Part shown: one piece after another, positions 52,967 to 62,892 of the stretch | Layout of the letters: every line of letters begins with the position of its first letter | Position numbering within the stretch: position 1 is the stretch's first letter | Source: Rhizobium sp. NFR07 | Lineage (GTDB): Bacteria; Pseudomonadota; Alphaproteobacteria; Rhizobiales; Rhizobiaceae | Direction: 5' to 3' | Assembly (NCBI RefSeq): GCF_900111905.1 | Contig: NZ_FOKM01000002.1 | Span: 434,001-498,000 of the forward strand | DNA: 64,000 nucleotides | The notes under the pieces: model-generated | What the model was told of the DNA's origin: nothing | The model's database searches: none | What the model saw: only the letters and a program-made list of their open reading frames with translations | Position numbers and translations under genes: made by a program

Positions 52967-54526
52967 TCAGAGTGTCAGCGCGATATAGACGAGGGCGATC
53001 GCAATGACCCAGAGCGCCACACGGCCGCTGCGGCTGTGACGCGCCTCCGACTTGCCAATCGCTTCGGCCGTGTCGGTGTCGAAACGCAGACCGTTTTCGC
53101 TCATATGGACGAGCTCGCGATGCAGCGTCTCGGTCTTGGCCGCGATCTCGGGCAGGGCTTCTGCCAGCTTCACCGCCGCCTTCGCGCCGTCCTTCAGGTC
53201 TGAGAGAACGCGCTTGGGGCCGAGATTGTCGCGGATCCAGTCGCCGACAACGGGCTCGGAGGCCTTCCACATGTTGAAACGCGGATTGAGCATGCGCGAC
53301 ACGCCCTCGACCACGACCATGGTCTTCTGCAGCAGGATCAGCTGTGGCTGTGTCTGCATCTCGAAAAGGTCGGTGACCTCGAAGAGCAGAGCAAGCAGGC
53401 GCGCCATCGAGATCGTCTCTGCCGGCTGGCCGTGGATCGGCTCGCCGATCGCGCGGATCGCCTGGGCGAATGCCGCGACGTCATGGTGGCCGGGCACGTA
53501 ACCCGCCTCGAAATGCACTTCCGCGACGCGCATGTAGTCGCGGGTGATGAAGCCGAACAGGATCTCGGCGAGGAAGCGTCGCTCCTTCTTTCCGAGGCGC
53601 CCGGTAATGCCCATGTCGACGGCTATGATCGTGCCGCCGGCATCGACGAACAGGTTGCCCGGGTGCATGTCGGCATGGAAGAAGCCGTCACGCAGCGTGT
53701 GGCGCAGGAACGACTGGATCAGCACTTCGGCGAGCTTTTCCAGATTGTGCCCGGCGGCACGCAGGGCCTCGATGTCGTTCATCTTGACGCCGTCGATCCA
53801 CTCCATGGTGATGACGTCGCGGCCGGTGCGCTCCCAGTCCACGTTCGGAACACGGAAGCCCGGGTCGTTCTTGGTGTTTTCGGAAATCTCGGAAAGGGCG
53901 GCGGCCTCGAGCCGCAGGTCCATTTCCATCTTGGTCGTCTGTTCGAGCGTCCGCGTCACCTCGACCGGGCGCAGGCGGCGGCTGGAGGGCAGGAGGCGTT
54001 CCTGCATGCGGGCGACCACATACATGCCCTCGATGTCATGGGCGAAACGCTGGCGCACGCCCGGACGCACGACCTTCACGGCAACCTGCTTGCCGTTGAC
54101 GATGGCCGGATGCACCTGGGCGATAGAGGCCGCGGCGATCGGCTCTCCAAAGGAGGTGTAAAGATCTTCGATCGGCCGCCCAAGCGACGATTGCACCGCA
54201 GCCTTGGCGGCAGCCGTCGGGAAGAAAGCCATCCGATCCTGCAGCATGGCGAGATCGACGGCCCAATCGACGCCGACGACATCCGGCCTGGTGGCGAGGA
54301 ACTGGCCGATCTTCACATAGGAGGGGCCGAGCCGGTCGACGGCGCGGGTCAGGCGTTCGCTGCGCGCCTGCTTCTTGGCGCGAAACCGGGTGAGCGGTTC
54401 GAGCAGCGATTTGACGAAGCCGACGGCCGGCGGCATGTCCTCGGTCGGCAGCGCCGACACCACGCCTTCGCGAACGAGGACCCAGCCGACACGGGCGAGC
54501 CGGAAATAAGCGCCGATCGTGCTCAT
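52967..54526 (-). CDS. ubiB: UbiB/ABC1-type kinase-like protein of ubiquinone synthesis
   Basis: The 519-residue protein is the membrane-associated UbiB ATPase needed for ubiquinone production. It has the ABC1 signatures SYVKIGQFLATRPDVVG (KxGQ), ASIAQVHPAIVNGKQVAVKV with the alanine-rich loop, and FFHADMHPGNLFVDAGGTI with VDMGITGRLG. Two C-terminal hydrophobic stretches end in ALWVIAIALVYIALTL. It starts four bases after the ubiE stop, the conserved ubiE-ubiB order. Confidence 0.96.
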   Translation of the reverse strand: MSTIGAYFRLARVGWVLVREGVVSALPTEDMPPAVGFVKSLLEPLTRFRAKKQARSERLTRAVDRLGPSYVKIGQFLATRPDVVGVDWAVDLAMLQDRMAFFPTAAAKAAVQSSLGRPIEDLYTSFGEPIAAASIAQVHPAIVNGKQVAVKVVRPGVRQRFAHDIEGMYVVARMQERLLPSSRRLRPVEVTRTLEQTTKMEMDLRLEAAALSEISENTKNDPGFRVPNVDWERTGRDVITMEWIDGVKMNDIEALRAAGHNLEKLAEVLIQSFLRHTLRDGFFHADMHPGNLFVDAGGTIIAVDMGITGRLGKKERRFLAEILFGFITRDYMRVAEVHFEAGYVPGHHDVAAFAQAIRAIGEPIHGQPAETISMARLLALLFEVTDLFEMQTQPQLILLQKTMVVVEGVSRMLNPRFNMWKASEPVVGDWIRDNLGPKRVLSDLKDGAKAAVKLAEALPEIAAKTETLHRELVHMSENGLRFDTDTAEAIGKSEARHSRSGRVALWVIAIALVYIALTL

Positions 54527-54530
54527 GCGG

Positions 54531-55307
54531 TCAGAGTTTCCAGCCGGAATGCAGGGCGGCGATGCCGCCGGTATAATTGGTATAGGTCACCCGGGAGAAA
54601 CCGGCGGTGCGGATCATCGCGGCGAAATTCTCCTGGTTGGGGAATTTGCGGATCGATTCCACCAGATACTGATAGGGCTCGGCGTCGCCGGTGATCATCT
54701 TGCCGAACTGCGGAATGGCCTTGAACGACCATTCTTCATAGACGCGCTCAAGAAGCGGCATCTCGACCTCGGAAAATTCCAAGACCAGCAGGCGGCCGCC
54801 GCGCTTCAGCACGCGATAGGCTTCAGACAGCGCCACATCGATGCGCGGCACGTTGCGGATGCCGAAGGCGACCGTATAGGCGTCGAAGGAATTATCCTCG
54901 AAGGGCAGCGATTCCGCGTTAGCCTCGACGAAATCGAGATTGCCGGAAAGGCTCTTCTTTTCCGCACGCTCGGCGCCGACGGCCAGCATCGAGCCGTTGA
55001 TGTCGAGCACGGTCGTATGCGCCTTGCGACCGGAGGCCTCGACGATGCGGAATGCGATGTCGCCGGTACCGCCGGCCACGTCGAGCGTCCTGTAGCCTTC
55101 ATCCTTGCGCGGGTTGAGCGCCGAGATCATCGCGTCCTTCCAGACCCGGTGCATGCCGGCCGACATCACGTCGTTCATGATGTCGTAGCGCTTGGCCACC
55201 TTGTGGAAGACGTCGTTGACCAGGCCCTGCTTTTCGCCATCCGCGACCTGGCGAAAACCATAGGAGGTTTCCATTCCGCCATCGGCTCCGGTTCGGGCTT
55301 CGGTCAT
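54531..55307 (-). CDS. ubiE: Demethylmenaquinone/2-methoxy-6-polyprenyl-1,4-benzoquinol methyltransferase
   Basis: UbiE carries out the C-methylation in ubiquinone (and menaquinone) synthesis. I take the ATG at 55307 ([20 protein letters not shown]), preceded by AAGGAGCAATCG, giving 258 residues. SAM motif [20 protein letters not shown], the family signature [19 protein letters not shown] and [12 protein letters not shown] are clear. It leads the ubiE-ubiB operon and is divergent from mutM. Confidence 0.97.
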   Translation of the reverse strand: MTEARTGADGGMETSYGFRQVADGEKQGLVNDVFHKVAKRYDIMNDVMSAGMHRVWKDAMISALNPRKDEGYRTLDVAGGTGDIAFRIVEASGRKAHTTVLDINGSMLAVGAERAEKKSLSGNLDFVEANAESLPFEDNSFDAYTVAFGIRNVPRIDVALSEAYRVLKRGGRLLVLEFSEVEMPLLERVYEEWSFKAIPQFGKMITGDAEPYQYLVESIRKFPNQENFAAMIRTAGFSRVTYTNYTGGIAALHSGWKL

Positions 55308-55481
55308 CGATTGCTCCTTAACGCTCTCCAAGGCTCCGGACATAGCGAAATCCGTGCCGGATCGCTATGTGGTGGATGGCCCCGATTGTGATGCCCTTCG
55401 GGTGATGGTCCGAGGGTGATATTTGTCCGACCGCTCTATAGAACACCGGCGGCGTTGTTGAAAACAGGAAGTTAGGTATCC

Positions 55482-56360
55482 ATGCCCGAATTGCCAGAGG
55501 TGGAAACGGTAAGACGCGGGCTTGCCCCGATCATGGAAGGCGCCCGGCTCGAAAGGCTCCATCTCAACCGCCCGGACCTGCGCTTTCCTTTCCCGCAAGA
55601 CTTCGCGGACCGTGTTGCCGGCCGGCGCATCGTGTCGCTCGGCCGGCGGGCGAAATATCTGCTGATCGACCTGGAAGACGACCTGACCATCATCAGCCAT
55701 CTCGGCATGTCCGGTTCCTTCCGTATCGAGGAAGAGCTGCAGGGGGATTTCCATCATCCGCGCTCGAAGGATGAAAAGCACGACCATGTTGTCTTTCATC
55801 TCACTGCCGAGGCCGGGCCGCGCAAGGTGATCTACAATGACCCGCGCCGTTTCGGCTTCATGCATCTGTGGAAGCGCAGCGAGCTCGATCTCTATCCGGC
55901 CTTTGCCGAGCTTGGCCCGGAGCCGACAGGCAACGCGCTCGACGCCGATTATCTGGCCGGGCGCTTCGCGGGCAAGAACCAGCCGCTCAAGGGCACGCTG
56001 CTCGACCAGACGATGATTGCCGGGCTTGGCAATATCTACGTCTGCGAGGCGCTCTGGCGTTCGCATCTTTCCCCGACGCGCAAGTCCAGCACTCTGGTCA
56101 CGCCGACGGGCCGGCCGAAAAAGGAACTGCTGCTTCTGACCGAGGCGATCCGCGCCGTCATTGCCGATGCGATCGCGGCCGGCGGCTCTTCGTTGCGCGA
56201 CCATATCCAGACCGACGGCTCGCTCGGTTATTTCCAGCATTCCTTTTCCGTCTATGACCGGGAGGGCGGGGCTTGCCGCACGCCGGGATGCGGCGGTACG
56301 GTTTCGCGCATAACCCAGTCCGGCAGGTCGACCTTCTATTGCTCTACCTGCCAGAAATAG
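55482..56360 (+). CDS. mutM: Formamidopyrimidine-DNA glycosylase
   Basis: MutM removes 8-oxoguanine and formamidopyrimidines from DNA and cuts the abasic site. The N-terminal catalytic [16 protein letters not shown] (Pro after the initiator Met, Glu) is perfect; the H2TH part includes [20 protein letters not shown]. The zinc finger is [18 protein letters not shown], followed by the CSTCQK pair. The 292 residues are normal. It is divergent from ubiE and followed by the enoyl-CoA hydratase gene 43 bases later. Confidence 0.97.
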   Translation: MPELPEVETVRRGLAPIMEGARLERLHLNRPDLRFPFPQDFADRVAGRRIVSLGRRAKYLLIDLEDDLTIISHLGMSGSFRIEEELQGDFHHPRSKDEKHDHVVFHLTAEAGPRKVIYNDPRRFGFMHLWKRSELDLYPAFAELGPEPTGNALDADYLAGRFAGKNQPLKGTLLDQTMIAGLGNIYVCEALWRSHLSPTRKSSTLVTPTGRPKKELLLLTEAIRAVIADAIAAGGSSLRDHIQTDGSLGYFQHSFSVYDREGGACRTPGCGGTVSRITQSGRSTFYCSTCQK

Positions 56361-56403
56361 TGGCCGTACCCGTCCGGCGATATTACTAAGAGGAGGAACA
56401 CCG

Positions 56404-57177
56404 GTGAGCTTTGAGACCATCCTGACCGAGACCCGCGGCGCCGTCGCCGTCGTCACGCTGAACCGCCCCCAGGCGTTAAATGCGCTGAACTCCACCGTCA
56501 TGGCCGAGCTGACGGCCGCACTGGCTGCCTATGACAAGGACGAGACGATCGCCGCCGTCGTGCTCACCGGTTCCGAAAAGGCTTTCGCTGCCGGCGCCGA
56601 CATCAAGGAAATGCAGTCGATCACCTTTGTCGATGCCTATGTCGGCGACTTCATTTCGGGCTGGGATGCTGTTGCGGCCTTCCGCAAGCCGCTGATCGCC
56701 GCCGTTTCCGGCTTCGCACTCGGCGGCGGCTGCGAGCTTGCCATGATGTGCGACTTCATCATCGCGTCCGACACTGCGAAATTCGGCCAGCCCGAGATCA
56801 CGCTCGGCGTCATCCCGGGCCTCGGCGGCTCGCAGCGGCTGACGCGAGCCGTCGGCAAGGCAAAGGCGATGGATCTCGTGCTCACCGGCCGGATGATGGA
56901 TGTGACGGAGGCGGAGCGCGCGGGACTCGTATCGCGTGTGGTCGCGCCCGCAAAGCTGATGGACGAGGCGGTCACGGCTGCAGAGAAGATTGCCGCCTTC
57001 CCGCGGGCTGCGGTGCTGATGGCAAAGGAGACAGTCAACCGCTCTTTCGAGACGACTCTGGCCGAGGGCCTGCGCTTCGAGCGGCGCCTGTTCCACTCGC
57101 TTTTCGCCACCGCCGACCAGAAGGAAGGCATGGCCGCCTTTGTGGAGAAGCGCAAACCGAGCTTTTCCAACCGCTAA
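56404..57177 (+). CDS. Enoyl-CoA hydratase
   Basis: The 257-residue crotonase-family enzyme starts with GTG at 56404 after AAGAGGAGGAACACCG. The oxyanion-hole segment [16 protein letters not shown] and the catalytic glutamates in GYALGGG-type [17 protein letters not shown] and [19 protein letters not shown] are intact, so it should be an active hydratase in fatty-acid beta-oxidation. In alphaproteobacteria this gene often lies between mutM and rpsT, as here. Confidence 0.94.
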   Translation: MSFETILTETRGAVAVVTLNRPQALNALNSTVMAELTAALAAYDKDETIAAVVLTGSEKAFAAGADIKEMQSITFVDAYVGDFISGWDAVAAFRKPLIAAVSGFALGGGCELAMMCDFIIASDTAKFGQPEITLGVIPGLGGSQRLTRAVGKAKAMDLVLTGRMMDVTEAERAGLVSRVVAPAKLMDEAVTAAEKIAAFPRAAVLMAKETVNRSFETTLAEGLRFERRLFHSLFATADQKEGMAAFVEKRKPSFSNR

Positions 57178-57192
57178 AGCCCAAAAAGCGCG

Positions 57193-57220
57193 TTGACTGG
57201 TGCGGGTATTCCGGTTATAT
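57193..57220 (+). promoter_or_regulatory. Strong sigma-70-type promoter for rpsT
   Basis: TTGACT (57193-57198) and TTATAT (57215-57220) are separated by 16 bases. The expected transcription start near 57227 gives rpsT a leader of about 115 bases, compatible with post-transcriptional control of S20. Confidence 0.7.
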
Positions 57221-57342
57221 GCCCGGCCACAGTTGGGAAAGCCTCTTCACGGCTTCCTCTATTGCTCCCGAATTGCTGGATGATGGGTCGCAGGACCGGC
57301 GGCAACGGTGGAGTGTTGGTTCGAATTCGTAGAGAGGCATAA

Positions 57343-57609
57343 ATGGCCAATACAACTTCGGCGAAAAAGGCGACCCGCAAGATCGCTCGCCGTACCGCAG
57401 TCAACAAGGCTCGCCGTTCGCGCGTCCGTGGCTTCATCCGCAAGGTTGAAGAAGCGATCGCAACGGGCGATCTGACGGTTGCTGCAGCAGCACTGAAGGC
57501 CGCGCAGCCGGAGATCGCTCGCGCTGCTACCAAGGGCGTCCTCCACAGCAACACGGCGTCCCGCAAGGTGTCCCGCCTGGCTGCTCGTGTGAAGGCCCTG
57601 TCGGCCTAA
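57343..57609 (+). CDS. rpsT: 30S ribosomal protein S20
   Basis: S20 binds 16S rRNA early in 30S assembly. The 88-residue basic helical protein is of normal size: [20 protein letters not shown], then [19 protein letters not shown] and [21 protein letters not shown] terminator follows 27 bases after the stop, so it is monocistronic, and dnaA lies 824 bases downstream in the order usual for Rhizobiales. Confidence 0.97.
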   Translation: MANTTSAKKATRKIARRTAVNKARRSRVRGFIRKVEEAIATGDLTVAAAALKAAQPEIARAATKGVLHSNTASRKVSRLAARVKALSA

Positions 57610-57635
57610 TCCGGCTAACAAAATTTTGATCTGCA

Positions 57636-57663
57636 AAAAGCCTGGTCTCGCGACCGGGCTTTT
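57636..57663 (+). terminator. Rho-independent terminator of rpsT
   Basis: AAAAGCCTGGTC (57636-57647) pairs with GACCGGGCTTTT (57652-57663) around TCGC, with one G-U pair; the stem's own T4 supplies a short U-run. It ends the rpsT transcript. Confidence 0.85.
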
Positions 57664-58433
57664 CGTGATTCTGCCTTGTTTATCGATCGTTGCCCGGCTT
57701 ATTAACATTTTGATGTCGAGTGCGTGACATGAAATATTCAACTTAATCAGTCGCTTATGAGCGTATTTTGAATCTTTGCCCGATTTTCGGCGAGCGTCCG
57801 GTAGCCGGATTCGAGTCAAGCGATTTTTTATTTTTCCTGTGAATCATGCCCGCCAGAGATGGCCAAAATTGAATCCCATTGATTCAACTACGATTCTTTA
57901 TGACAGCTCCCGGCGCATTCAAATTGCGCCGCAAGAGTCAACGGCCGTGCCTTAAGTTTGGGTAAAAAACGCTGTTGATCTTGCCAGGTGATCCTGCCTA
58001 AATGGCCTCCAGCAAGGGGCGCGGGGATAACTTCAAGAAGCTTCCGAAGAACGCTTTTCCAAAAAGCGTGACAGGTGCTTTATGCCTCTTGCGGCGGGAT
58101 TTTAACTCTCGTTTTCCATAAACTAAGGGTTGTACGCCGAAAAATTCTGTTTTTCGGATGCAGCCGATTTGTGCCCAGTGATCCGGAAACGGCGATCGAG
58201 GGGAATTTGGAAAAGCGGCGGCTCATGTCGAGGATGAGACGCCAATCTTGTAGGGCGACCCGAGCCTGCCGATCGTTCACGAGGCGATCCGGCAGTCCAT
58301 TCATTCTGGCGGATGAGGTGGACACGGGGAAGATACTAGGGCGCTTGTCGGTAGAGGACGGCAGGCGGGACTTTGAACAACGTATTGTCTGGCGGAACGA
58401 CTTCGCCGGGCTTTTTCAGAAGGCGGCAAATTA
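57664..58433. promoter_or_regulatory. dnaA upstream region
   Basis: This long gene-free interval is AT-rich between about 57690 and 57960. It contains a perfect palindrome TTGAATC-CCATT-GATTCAA (57869-57887) and a CtrA-like half-site pair TTAA-N7-TAAA (57952-57966, one mismatch from TTAA-N7-TTAA). A poor DnaA-box-like GTTATCCCC (minus strand, 58023-58031) is also present. A 119-codon open frame at 58075-58434 shows no protein character. These sites may control the cell-cycle timing of dnaA transcription. Confidence 0.5.
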
Positions 58434-59999
58434 ATGCAGATGAATACCGTATCGGCGCGTGCAGCTGGCAATGGTGACCATGCGCGACAGGGATTCGATT
58501 CAGTTTGCTCCCAAGCGGCAGGGGATACAGCAGAAATGAAGCATGATGCTCTTTTCGAGCGGTTCAGTGCGCGATTGAAGGCACAGGTTGGTCAGGATGT
58601 TTATGCAAGCTGGTTTGCGCGACTGAAGCTCCATTCGGTTTCCAAGAGCGTTGTCAGGCTCACGGTCCCGACCACCTTCCTCAAGTCCTGGATCAACAAC
58701 CGTTATCTCGACCTGATCACGTCGATCCTGCAGGCTGAAGACAAGGAAATCCTCAAGGTAGAGATCCTGGTACGCAGCGCGAGCCGCAACGTTCGCCCGG
58801 CCGGCCTCGTCGAGGAGCGTCCGGCGCAGGTGGAGGCAAGCGTCGCCGCGAACCTCAACCGCAGCCAGCCCGCCCGCGAGATCGGCAAGATTGCCGCGTT
58901 TCCGGCACCTGCCGCTCCCGCCGCGCGCAGTTCGCAGTCCGGCCCGCTGTTCGGCTCGCCGCTCGACAGTCGCTACACATTCGACACCTTCATCGAAGGC
59001 GCGTCCAACCGCGTGGCGCTGGCTGCTGCAAAGACGATTGCTGAAGCCGGTGCCGGTGCCGTGCGCTTCAACCCGCTCTTCATTCATTCCAATGTCGGCC
59101 TCGGCAAGACGCATCTTCTGCAGGCGATTGCCAACGCTGCCGTCGGCAGCAGCCGTTCGCCGCGCGTCGTCTACCTGACGGCCGAATATTTCATGTGGCG
59201 TTTCGCCACCGCGATCCGCGACAATGACGCGCTGACGCTAAAGGACTCGTTGCGCAACATCGATCTCCTGATCATCGACGACATGCAGTTCCTGCAGGGC
59301 AAGATGATCCAGAACGAATTCTGCCATCTGCTCAACACGCTGCTCGACAGCGCCAAGCAGGTTGTCGTGGCCGCCGACCGTGCGCCGTGGGAGCTGGAAT
59401 CGCTCGATCCGCGCGTCCGTTCGCGCCTTCAGGGCGGTGTGGCGATCGAACTGGAATCTCCGGAATACGAAATGCGTCTCGAAATGCTCAAGGGCCGGCT
59501 TCGCGCCGCCAAGCAGGACGATCCGTCGCTCGACATCCCGGCCGAAATCCTTTCTCACGTTGCCCGTAACGTGGCGAGCAGCGGCCGTGAGCTGGAAGGT
59601 GCCTTCAACCAGCTCCTGTTCCGTCGCTCCTTCGAGCCGTCGCTCTCCATCGACCGTGTCGATGAGCTGCTGGCGCATCTCGTTGGTGCCGGTGAGGCAC
59701 GTCGCGTCCGCATCGAGGACATCCAGCGCATCGTCGCCCGCCATTACAACGTCTCGCGCCAGGAACTGGTATCGAACCGCCGCACGCGGGTGATCGTCAA
59801 GCCGCGCCAGATCGCCATGTATCTGGCCAAGACCATGACGCCGCGCTCCTTCCCGGAAATCGGCCGTCGTTTCGGCGGCCGCGACCACACCACGGTCCTT
59901 CATGCCGTGCGCAAGATCGAGGAACTGATCGGCGACGACACCAAGCTCGGCCACGAAGTCGAGCTCCTGAAGCGCCTGATCAACGAAAACAACGCCTGA
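58434..59999 (+). CDS. dnaA: Chromosomal replication initiator DnaA
   Basis: DnaA binds oriC and opens it for replication. The 521 residues include an N-terminal extension before the domain I block [20 protein letters not shown], typical of rhizobial DnaA. Domain III has Walker [17 protein letters not shown] and Walker [15 protein letters not shown]. The domain IV DNA-binding signature is [19 protein letters not shown]. The start at 58434 ([10 protein letters not shown]) is preferred by similarity to other Rhizobiaceae, though no strong ribosome site is visible. It converges head-on with the small membrane protein gene, with no spacer between the stops. Confidence 0.97.
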   Translation: MQMNTVSARAAGNGDHARQGFDSVCSQAAGDTAEMKHDALFERFSARLKAQVGQDVYASWFARLKLHSVSKSVVRLTVPTTFLKSWINNRYLDLITSILQAEDKEILKVEILVRSASRNVRPAGLVEERPAQVEASVAANLNRSQPAREIGKIAAFPAPAAPAARSSQSGPLFGSPLDSRYTFDTFIEGASNRVALAAAKTIAEAGAGAVRFNPLFIHSNVGLGKTHLLQAIANAAVGSSRSPRVVYLTAEYFMWRFATAIRDNDALTLKDSLRNIDLLIIDDMQFLQGKMIQNEFCHLLNTLLDSAKQVVVAADRAPWELESLDPRVRSRLQGGVAIELESPEYEMRLEMLKGRLRAAKQDDPSLDIPAEILSHVARNVASSGRELEGAFNQLLFRRSFEPSLSIDRVDELLAHLVGAGEARRVRIEDIQRIVARHYNVSRQELVSNRRTRVIVKPRQIAMYLAKTMTPRSFPEIGRRFGGRDHTTVLHAVRKIEELIGDDTKLGHEVELLKRLINENNA

Positions 60000-60554
60000 T
60001 CATCGGGCTCCGACGATCGGAGCCTGCTTGTCCGGTCCAACTTCATTTGTGGATCGCCTTGCTTGACGCATGGCGATCCACAAATGCGTTACGGGGATCA
60101 GTATCACCGCATTGGCGAAAAAGAGCAGCAGGAAGAGTGCTTGTCCTTCGCCCGGCATGATGGCCGCCAGGCTGCCGTTAAAGATCAGAAGAGCCAGCGC
60201 CAATGTCAGGCCGATGCGGAAATCCTCGACATGATTAAGAAGCGCGCGAGCCGATCCGAAAACATAGGCTCTTGAAAGCCTGATGAAGCGTGAGATGGCG
60301 CAGAGCGCGCTGACGCAGATCAGCGTTCCTGCGGATCCGAGAACCACCAGATCCACTGTCCCTGATGCGTCTCCGTATCTGCCGGCCATGTATCCCGGCA
60401 GCATGTCGAGACCGATGAGCGTTGCACCGCCGCAATAGAGTGTTCCCACGATTGCGAGCAAGCCAATTGGCGTCAGCGTCGGAACTGCAAGAACAGCGAT
60501 CTCCGCCAAATACGCTACTCGCCACAGCCGGCCATTCCGCAATACGCTGCTCAT
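60000..60554 (-). CDS. Small four-helix membrane protein
   Basis: The 184-residue protein has about four membrane helices, at roughly residues 15-45, 65-90, 110-132 and 138-160 (for example VLAVPTLTPIGLLAIVGTLY and FLLLFFANAVILIPVTHLW). I do not recognise the family. Its start overlaps the stop of the SRPBCC gene (ATGA), so the two are translated together; the pair lies next to an ArsR regulator. The stop abuts the dnaA stop at 59999. Confidence 0.8.
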   Translation of the reverse strand: MSSVLRNGRLWRVAYLAEIAVLAVPTLTPIGLLAIVGTLYCGGATLIGLDMLPGYMAGRYGDASGTVDLVVLGSAGTLICVSALCAISRFIRLSRAYVFGSARALLNHVEDFRIGLTLALALLIFNGSLAAIMPGEGQALFLLLFFANAVILIPVTHLWIAMRQARRSTNEVGPDKQAPIVGAR

Positions 60555-61069
60555 CGGCCTTCTCCCGCTGCCTGTGCCGCCATGGCGTTGCCTGCTTCCA
60601 TTCTCATTCTCTCCGTTGCAAGCCGCCGCCAGTTACGTGCGGCATAGACATGCGCCTGGCGGAGCGCCGCCCAGAGCGCGATCTGTTTCAACCCCGAGAA
60701 CCATCCGGCCGCCTTAAATTCGGTCTGCCTTTCCACCCGGGTTCTGCCGCCGTCGAGCGGCGTCAGCGAGAACTCGTCCTCCAGATGTCCCACCCAGTCG
60801 CGGCACCAGACGGTGCTGCGGATCATCCGGTAGCGCAGCTTCCGGTTCTCCTCGAAGGTGAGGATGCGCTGGTCGATCGTGCCGAGATCGGTGGTGCATT
60901 GGCGCGTATTGCCGACCTTGCCTTCCCCCTCCAGAACCTTGCAGCTCATCGGCTTCGGAATGCCGAAGCGGAACAGGATCGGCCGGGTTGCATCCATCTT
61001 CGACTGCAGGAAGTTCGGCCAGATATGCTGTGCCTCGCAATCGAACACCCATTCGGAGCGGATCTGCAT
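60551..61069 (-). CDS. SRPBCC (START-like) family protein
   Basis: I choose the ATG at 61069 (MQIRSEWVFDCEAQHIWPNF), preceded by AAGGAGAGACG, giving 172 residues. It is an SRPBCC hydrophobic-ligand-binding fold protein: LRYRMIRSTVWCRDWVGHLE, then FSLTPLDGGRTRVERQTEFK and a C-terminal helix. Such proteins beside ArsR genes are often regulated by them. Ligand unknown. It overlaps the membrane protein gene by four bases. Confidence 0.87.
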   Translation of the reverse strand: MQIRSEWVFDCEAQHIWPNFLQSKMDATRPILFRFGIPKPMSCKVLEGEGKVGNTRQCTTDLGTIDQRILTFEENRKLRYRMIRSTVWCRDWVGHLEDEFSLTPLDGGRTRVERQTEFKAAGWFSGLKQIALWAALRQAHVYAARNWRRLATERMRMEAGNAMAAQAAGEGR

Positions 61070-61090
61070 CGTCTCTCCTTCGTTATACAA

Positions 61091-61140
61091 TTAGGTAATC
61101 GTCTAAATGTTGCTGTGTCAACAATTAATTGATTACCTAA
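61091..61140. promoter_or_regulatory. Candidate ArsR operator between divergent genes
   Basis: TTAGGTAATC (61091-61100) and GATTACCTAA (61131-61140) are perfect 10-base inverted copies 30 bases apart. They sit in the 94-base gap between the SRPBCC and ArsR starts. Each half could bind one regulator dimer, or both could be bound with looping. Confidence 0.65.
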
Positions 61141-61163
61141 ATGACTTCTGTTAGGGTCAGGCC

Positions 61164-61502
61164 ATGTCGATACAGATCATCTTCGAGGCTCTTGCCTCCC
61201 CGGTGCGCCGGAAAATCCTCGCCTATGTCGCCCATCACGAGATGAATGCCGGCGATATTGCGGCGCGTTTCGACATGTCGAAGCCGTCGATTTCCCAGCA
61301 TTTGCAGCTTCTGGAACATGCCGGCCTCATCGCCAGCGAAAAGCGCGGCAAATTCGTCTACTACCGCCAGGTGCCGGACACGCTTGCGACGTCCCTGACA
61401 GGCTTCGTGCAGGATGTCTGTCCGATCGGTGGCCCGATCAGGCGCGAGAGCGCCGAACTCGCAAGGCAATCGAAAGCGGCGAAGGGCGAGCCTGCGGAGT
61501 AG
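61164..61502 (+). CDS. ArsR-family transcriptional regulator
   Basis: The 112-residue winged-helix protein has FEALASPVRRKILAYVAHHE, recognition helix region FDMSKPSISQHLQLLEHAGL and wing KRGKFVYYR. No paired cysteine metal site (CxC) is present; there is only one cysteine (DVCPIG), so it is more likely the metabolite or stress type usually paired with SRPBCC genes than a metal sensor. It is divergent from the SRPBCC gene around an inverted repeat. Confidence 0.92.
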   Translation: MSIQIIFEALASPVRRKILAYVAHHEMNAGDIAARFDMSKPSISQHLQLLEHAGLIASEKRGKFVYYRQVPDTLATSLTGFVQDVCPIGGPIRRESAELARQSKAAKGEPAE

Positions 61503-61667
61503 AGGCCGAAGCTGGATATGGGGAGTGCCGCCGCATTCCGGAGCGATAGGCTCTGTGTCGGCGGTGCGGAAACCGTCCCGGTCCATCGTCCTCCATTACG
61601 CTTTCCCCTTGACCGTGCCCCGGGCGTGGCGCATGCCTGGCGCAGTTTCTTGCCGGAATGATCAGCG

Positions 61668-62285
61668 ATGTTTCTTCTCTCTGTCGCCACCATCTGGGCG
61701 GTGGCCTGCGTCACGCCGGGTCCCAACACCCTTCTCGTCATTCGCTATTGCCTGACGGCGCCGCGCCGCGTTGCGATCGTCGCCGCGATGGGCACGATCA
61801 CGGGAACGCTCTGCTGGGGCGTCGCCGGCTGGCTCGGGATCAATGTCCTGTTCCAGGCTGCCCCCTTTGCCTATGTCGCGCTGAAGATTGCCGGCGGGCT
61901 TTATCTCGTGTGGCTCGGCATCCGGGTCTTCCTGGATGTCCGCAAGGCGCGCCGGACACCGGACCTCGCTCCGGCAAAGGTCGATGTCCCGCTGGGAACG
62001 GCCTATCGCATGGGGCTCGCCACCAATCTCGCCAATCCGAAGTCGGCGCTTTTCGTCGCCTCGCTGTTTGCCGTCACCATGCCGGCCGGTACGCCGTTTC
62101 TCTATGGCGCGGCCGCGATCGGCGTGATGGTAGTCGTATCGACGATCTACTACACCTGCCTCGTCTCGCTGATCACCCATCCGCGCGTTGCGGCGGGCTA
62201 TCTGAAGGCTAAGCAGAAGATCGATCTCGGCGTCGCGACTGTCTTTGTCGGTTTCGGCACCAAACTTCTCCTGTCGCAGAAATAG
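61668..62285 (+). CDS. LysE/RhtB-family amino acid exporter
   Basis: The 205-residue membrane protein has the LysE signature ACVTPGPNTLLVIRYCLTAP at the N-terminus, GGLYLVWLGIRVFLD, and NLANPKSALFVASLFAVT, with about six helices. It should export an amino acid or similar small metabolite; the substrate is unknown. It stands 10 bases upstream of the methyltransferase gene. The 165 bases before it hold no gene. Confidence 0.9.
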   Translation: MFLLSVATIWAVACVTPGPNTLLVIRYCLTAPRRVAIVAAMGTITGTLCWGVAGWLGINVLFQAAPFAYVALKIAGGLYLVWLGIRVFLDVRKARRTPDLAPAKVDVPLGTAYRMGLATNLANPKSALFVASLFAVTMPAGTPFLYGAAAIGVMVVVSTIYYTCLVSLITHPRVAAGYLKAKQKIDLGVATVFVGFGTKLLLSQK

Positions 62286-62295
62286 GCCGGCGGGG

Positions 62296-62892
62296 ATGGA
62301 GGGCGATAAAGATCAGACCTTCCGCTTTTACGCCGACAATGCCGAAACCTATGCGAATTTCTGGCTGACGCCGAGCACAAGGCGGCTGGGAGATTTTCTC
62401 GCCATGCTGCCGGAAAACGCCGAAATCCTGGAGCTCGGCTGCGGCAACGGGCGCGACAGCGGCCTCATGCTCGAGCGGGGTTACAAGGTGACGCCGACCG
62501 ACGGAACGCCGGAACTGGCGGCCGTTGCCGCAAGGCGGCTCGGCGTCAACGTCCCGGTGCTGCTGTTCGAGGATATCGATGCCATCGAGGCTTTCGACGG
62601 CATATGGGCCCATGCCTGCCTTCTGCATGTCCAGCGGGCAGCGCTTCCTGATATTCTGGCGCGCATTCACCGGGCCCTGCGGCCTGGTGGCGTCTTTTAT
62701 GCGAGCTACAAATCCGGCGGAGAGGAGGGGCGCGACAGTTTTGGGCGCTATTACAACTACCCATCCGAGCTGTGGCTCTCCGCGACCTACGAAAACCTGC
62801 CTTGGGCCTCGATCCGAATGCAAGGCGGCAAAGGATACGGCTATGACGACCAGCCCAACGACTGGCTGCATGTCACGGCGATGAAACCCTGA
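62296..62892 (+). CDS. Class I SAM-dependent methyltransferase
   Basis: The ATG at 62296 (MEGDKDQTFRFYADNAETYA) gives 198 residues; the open frame's earlier ATG lies inside the upstream gene. SAM motif I ILELGCGNGRDSGLMLERG and motif II/III FDGIWAHACLLHVQRAALPD are complete. The type resembles TehB/UbiG-like small methyltransferases; acceptor unknown. It follows the LysE gene after 10 bases and ends directly against the hemW stop, convergent. Confidence 0.9.
   Translation: MEGDKDQTFRFYADNAETYANFWLTPSTRRLGDFLAMLPENAEILELGCGNGRDSGLMLERGYKVTPTDGTPELAAVAARRLGVNVPVLLFEDIDAIEAFDGIWAHACLLHVQRAALPDILARIHRALRPGGVFYASYKSGGEEGRDSFGRYYNYPSELWLSATYENLPWASIRMQGGKGYGYDDQPNDWLHVTAMKP

Noticed and set aside
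58075-58434. 119-codon frame directly before dnaA
   Set aside because: Mixed Arg/Ser composition, no ribosome site or domain, and it lies in the dnaA regulatory region.
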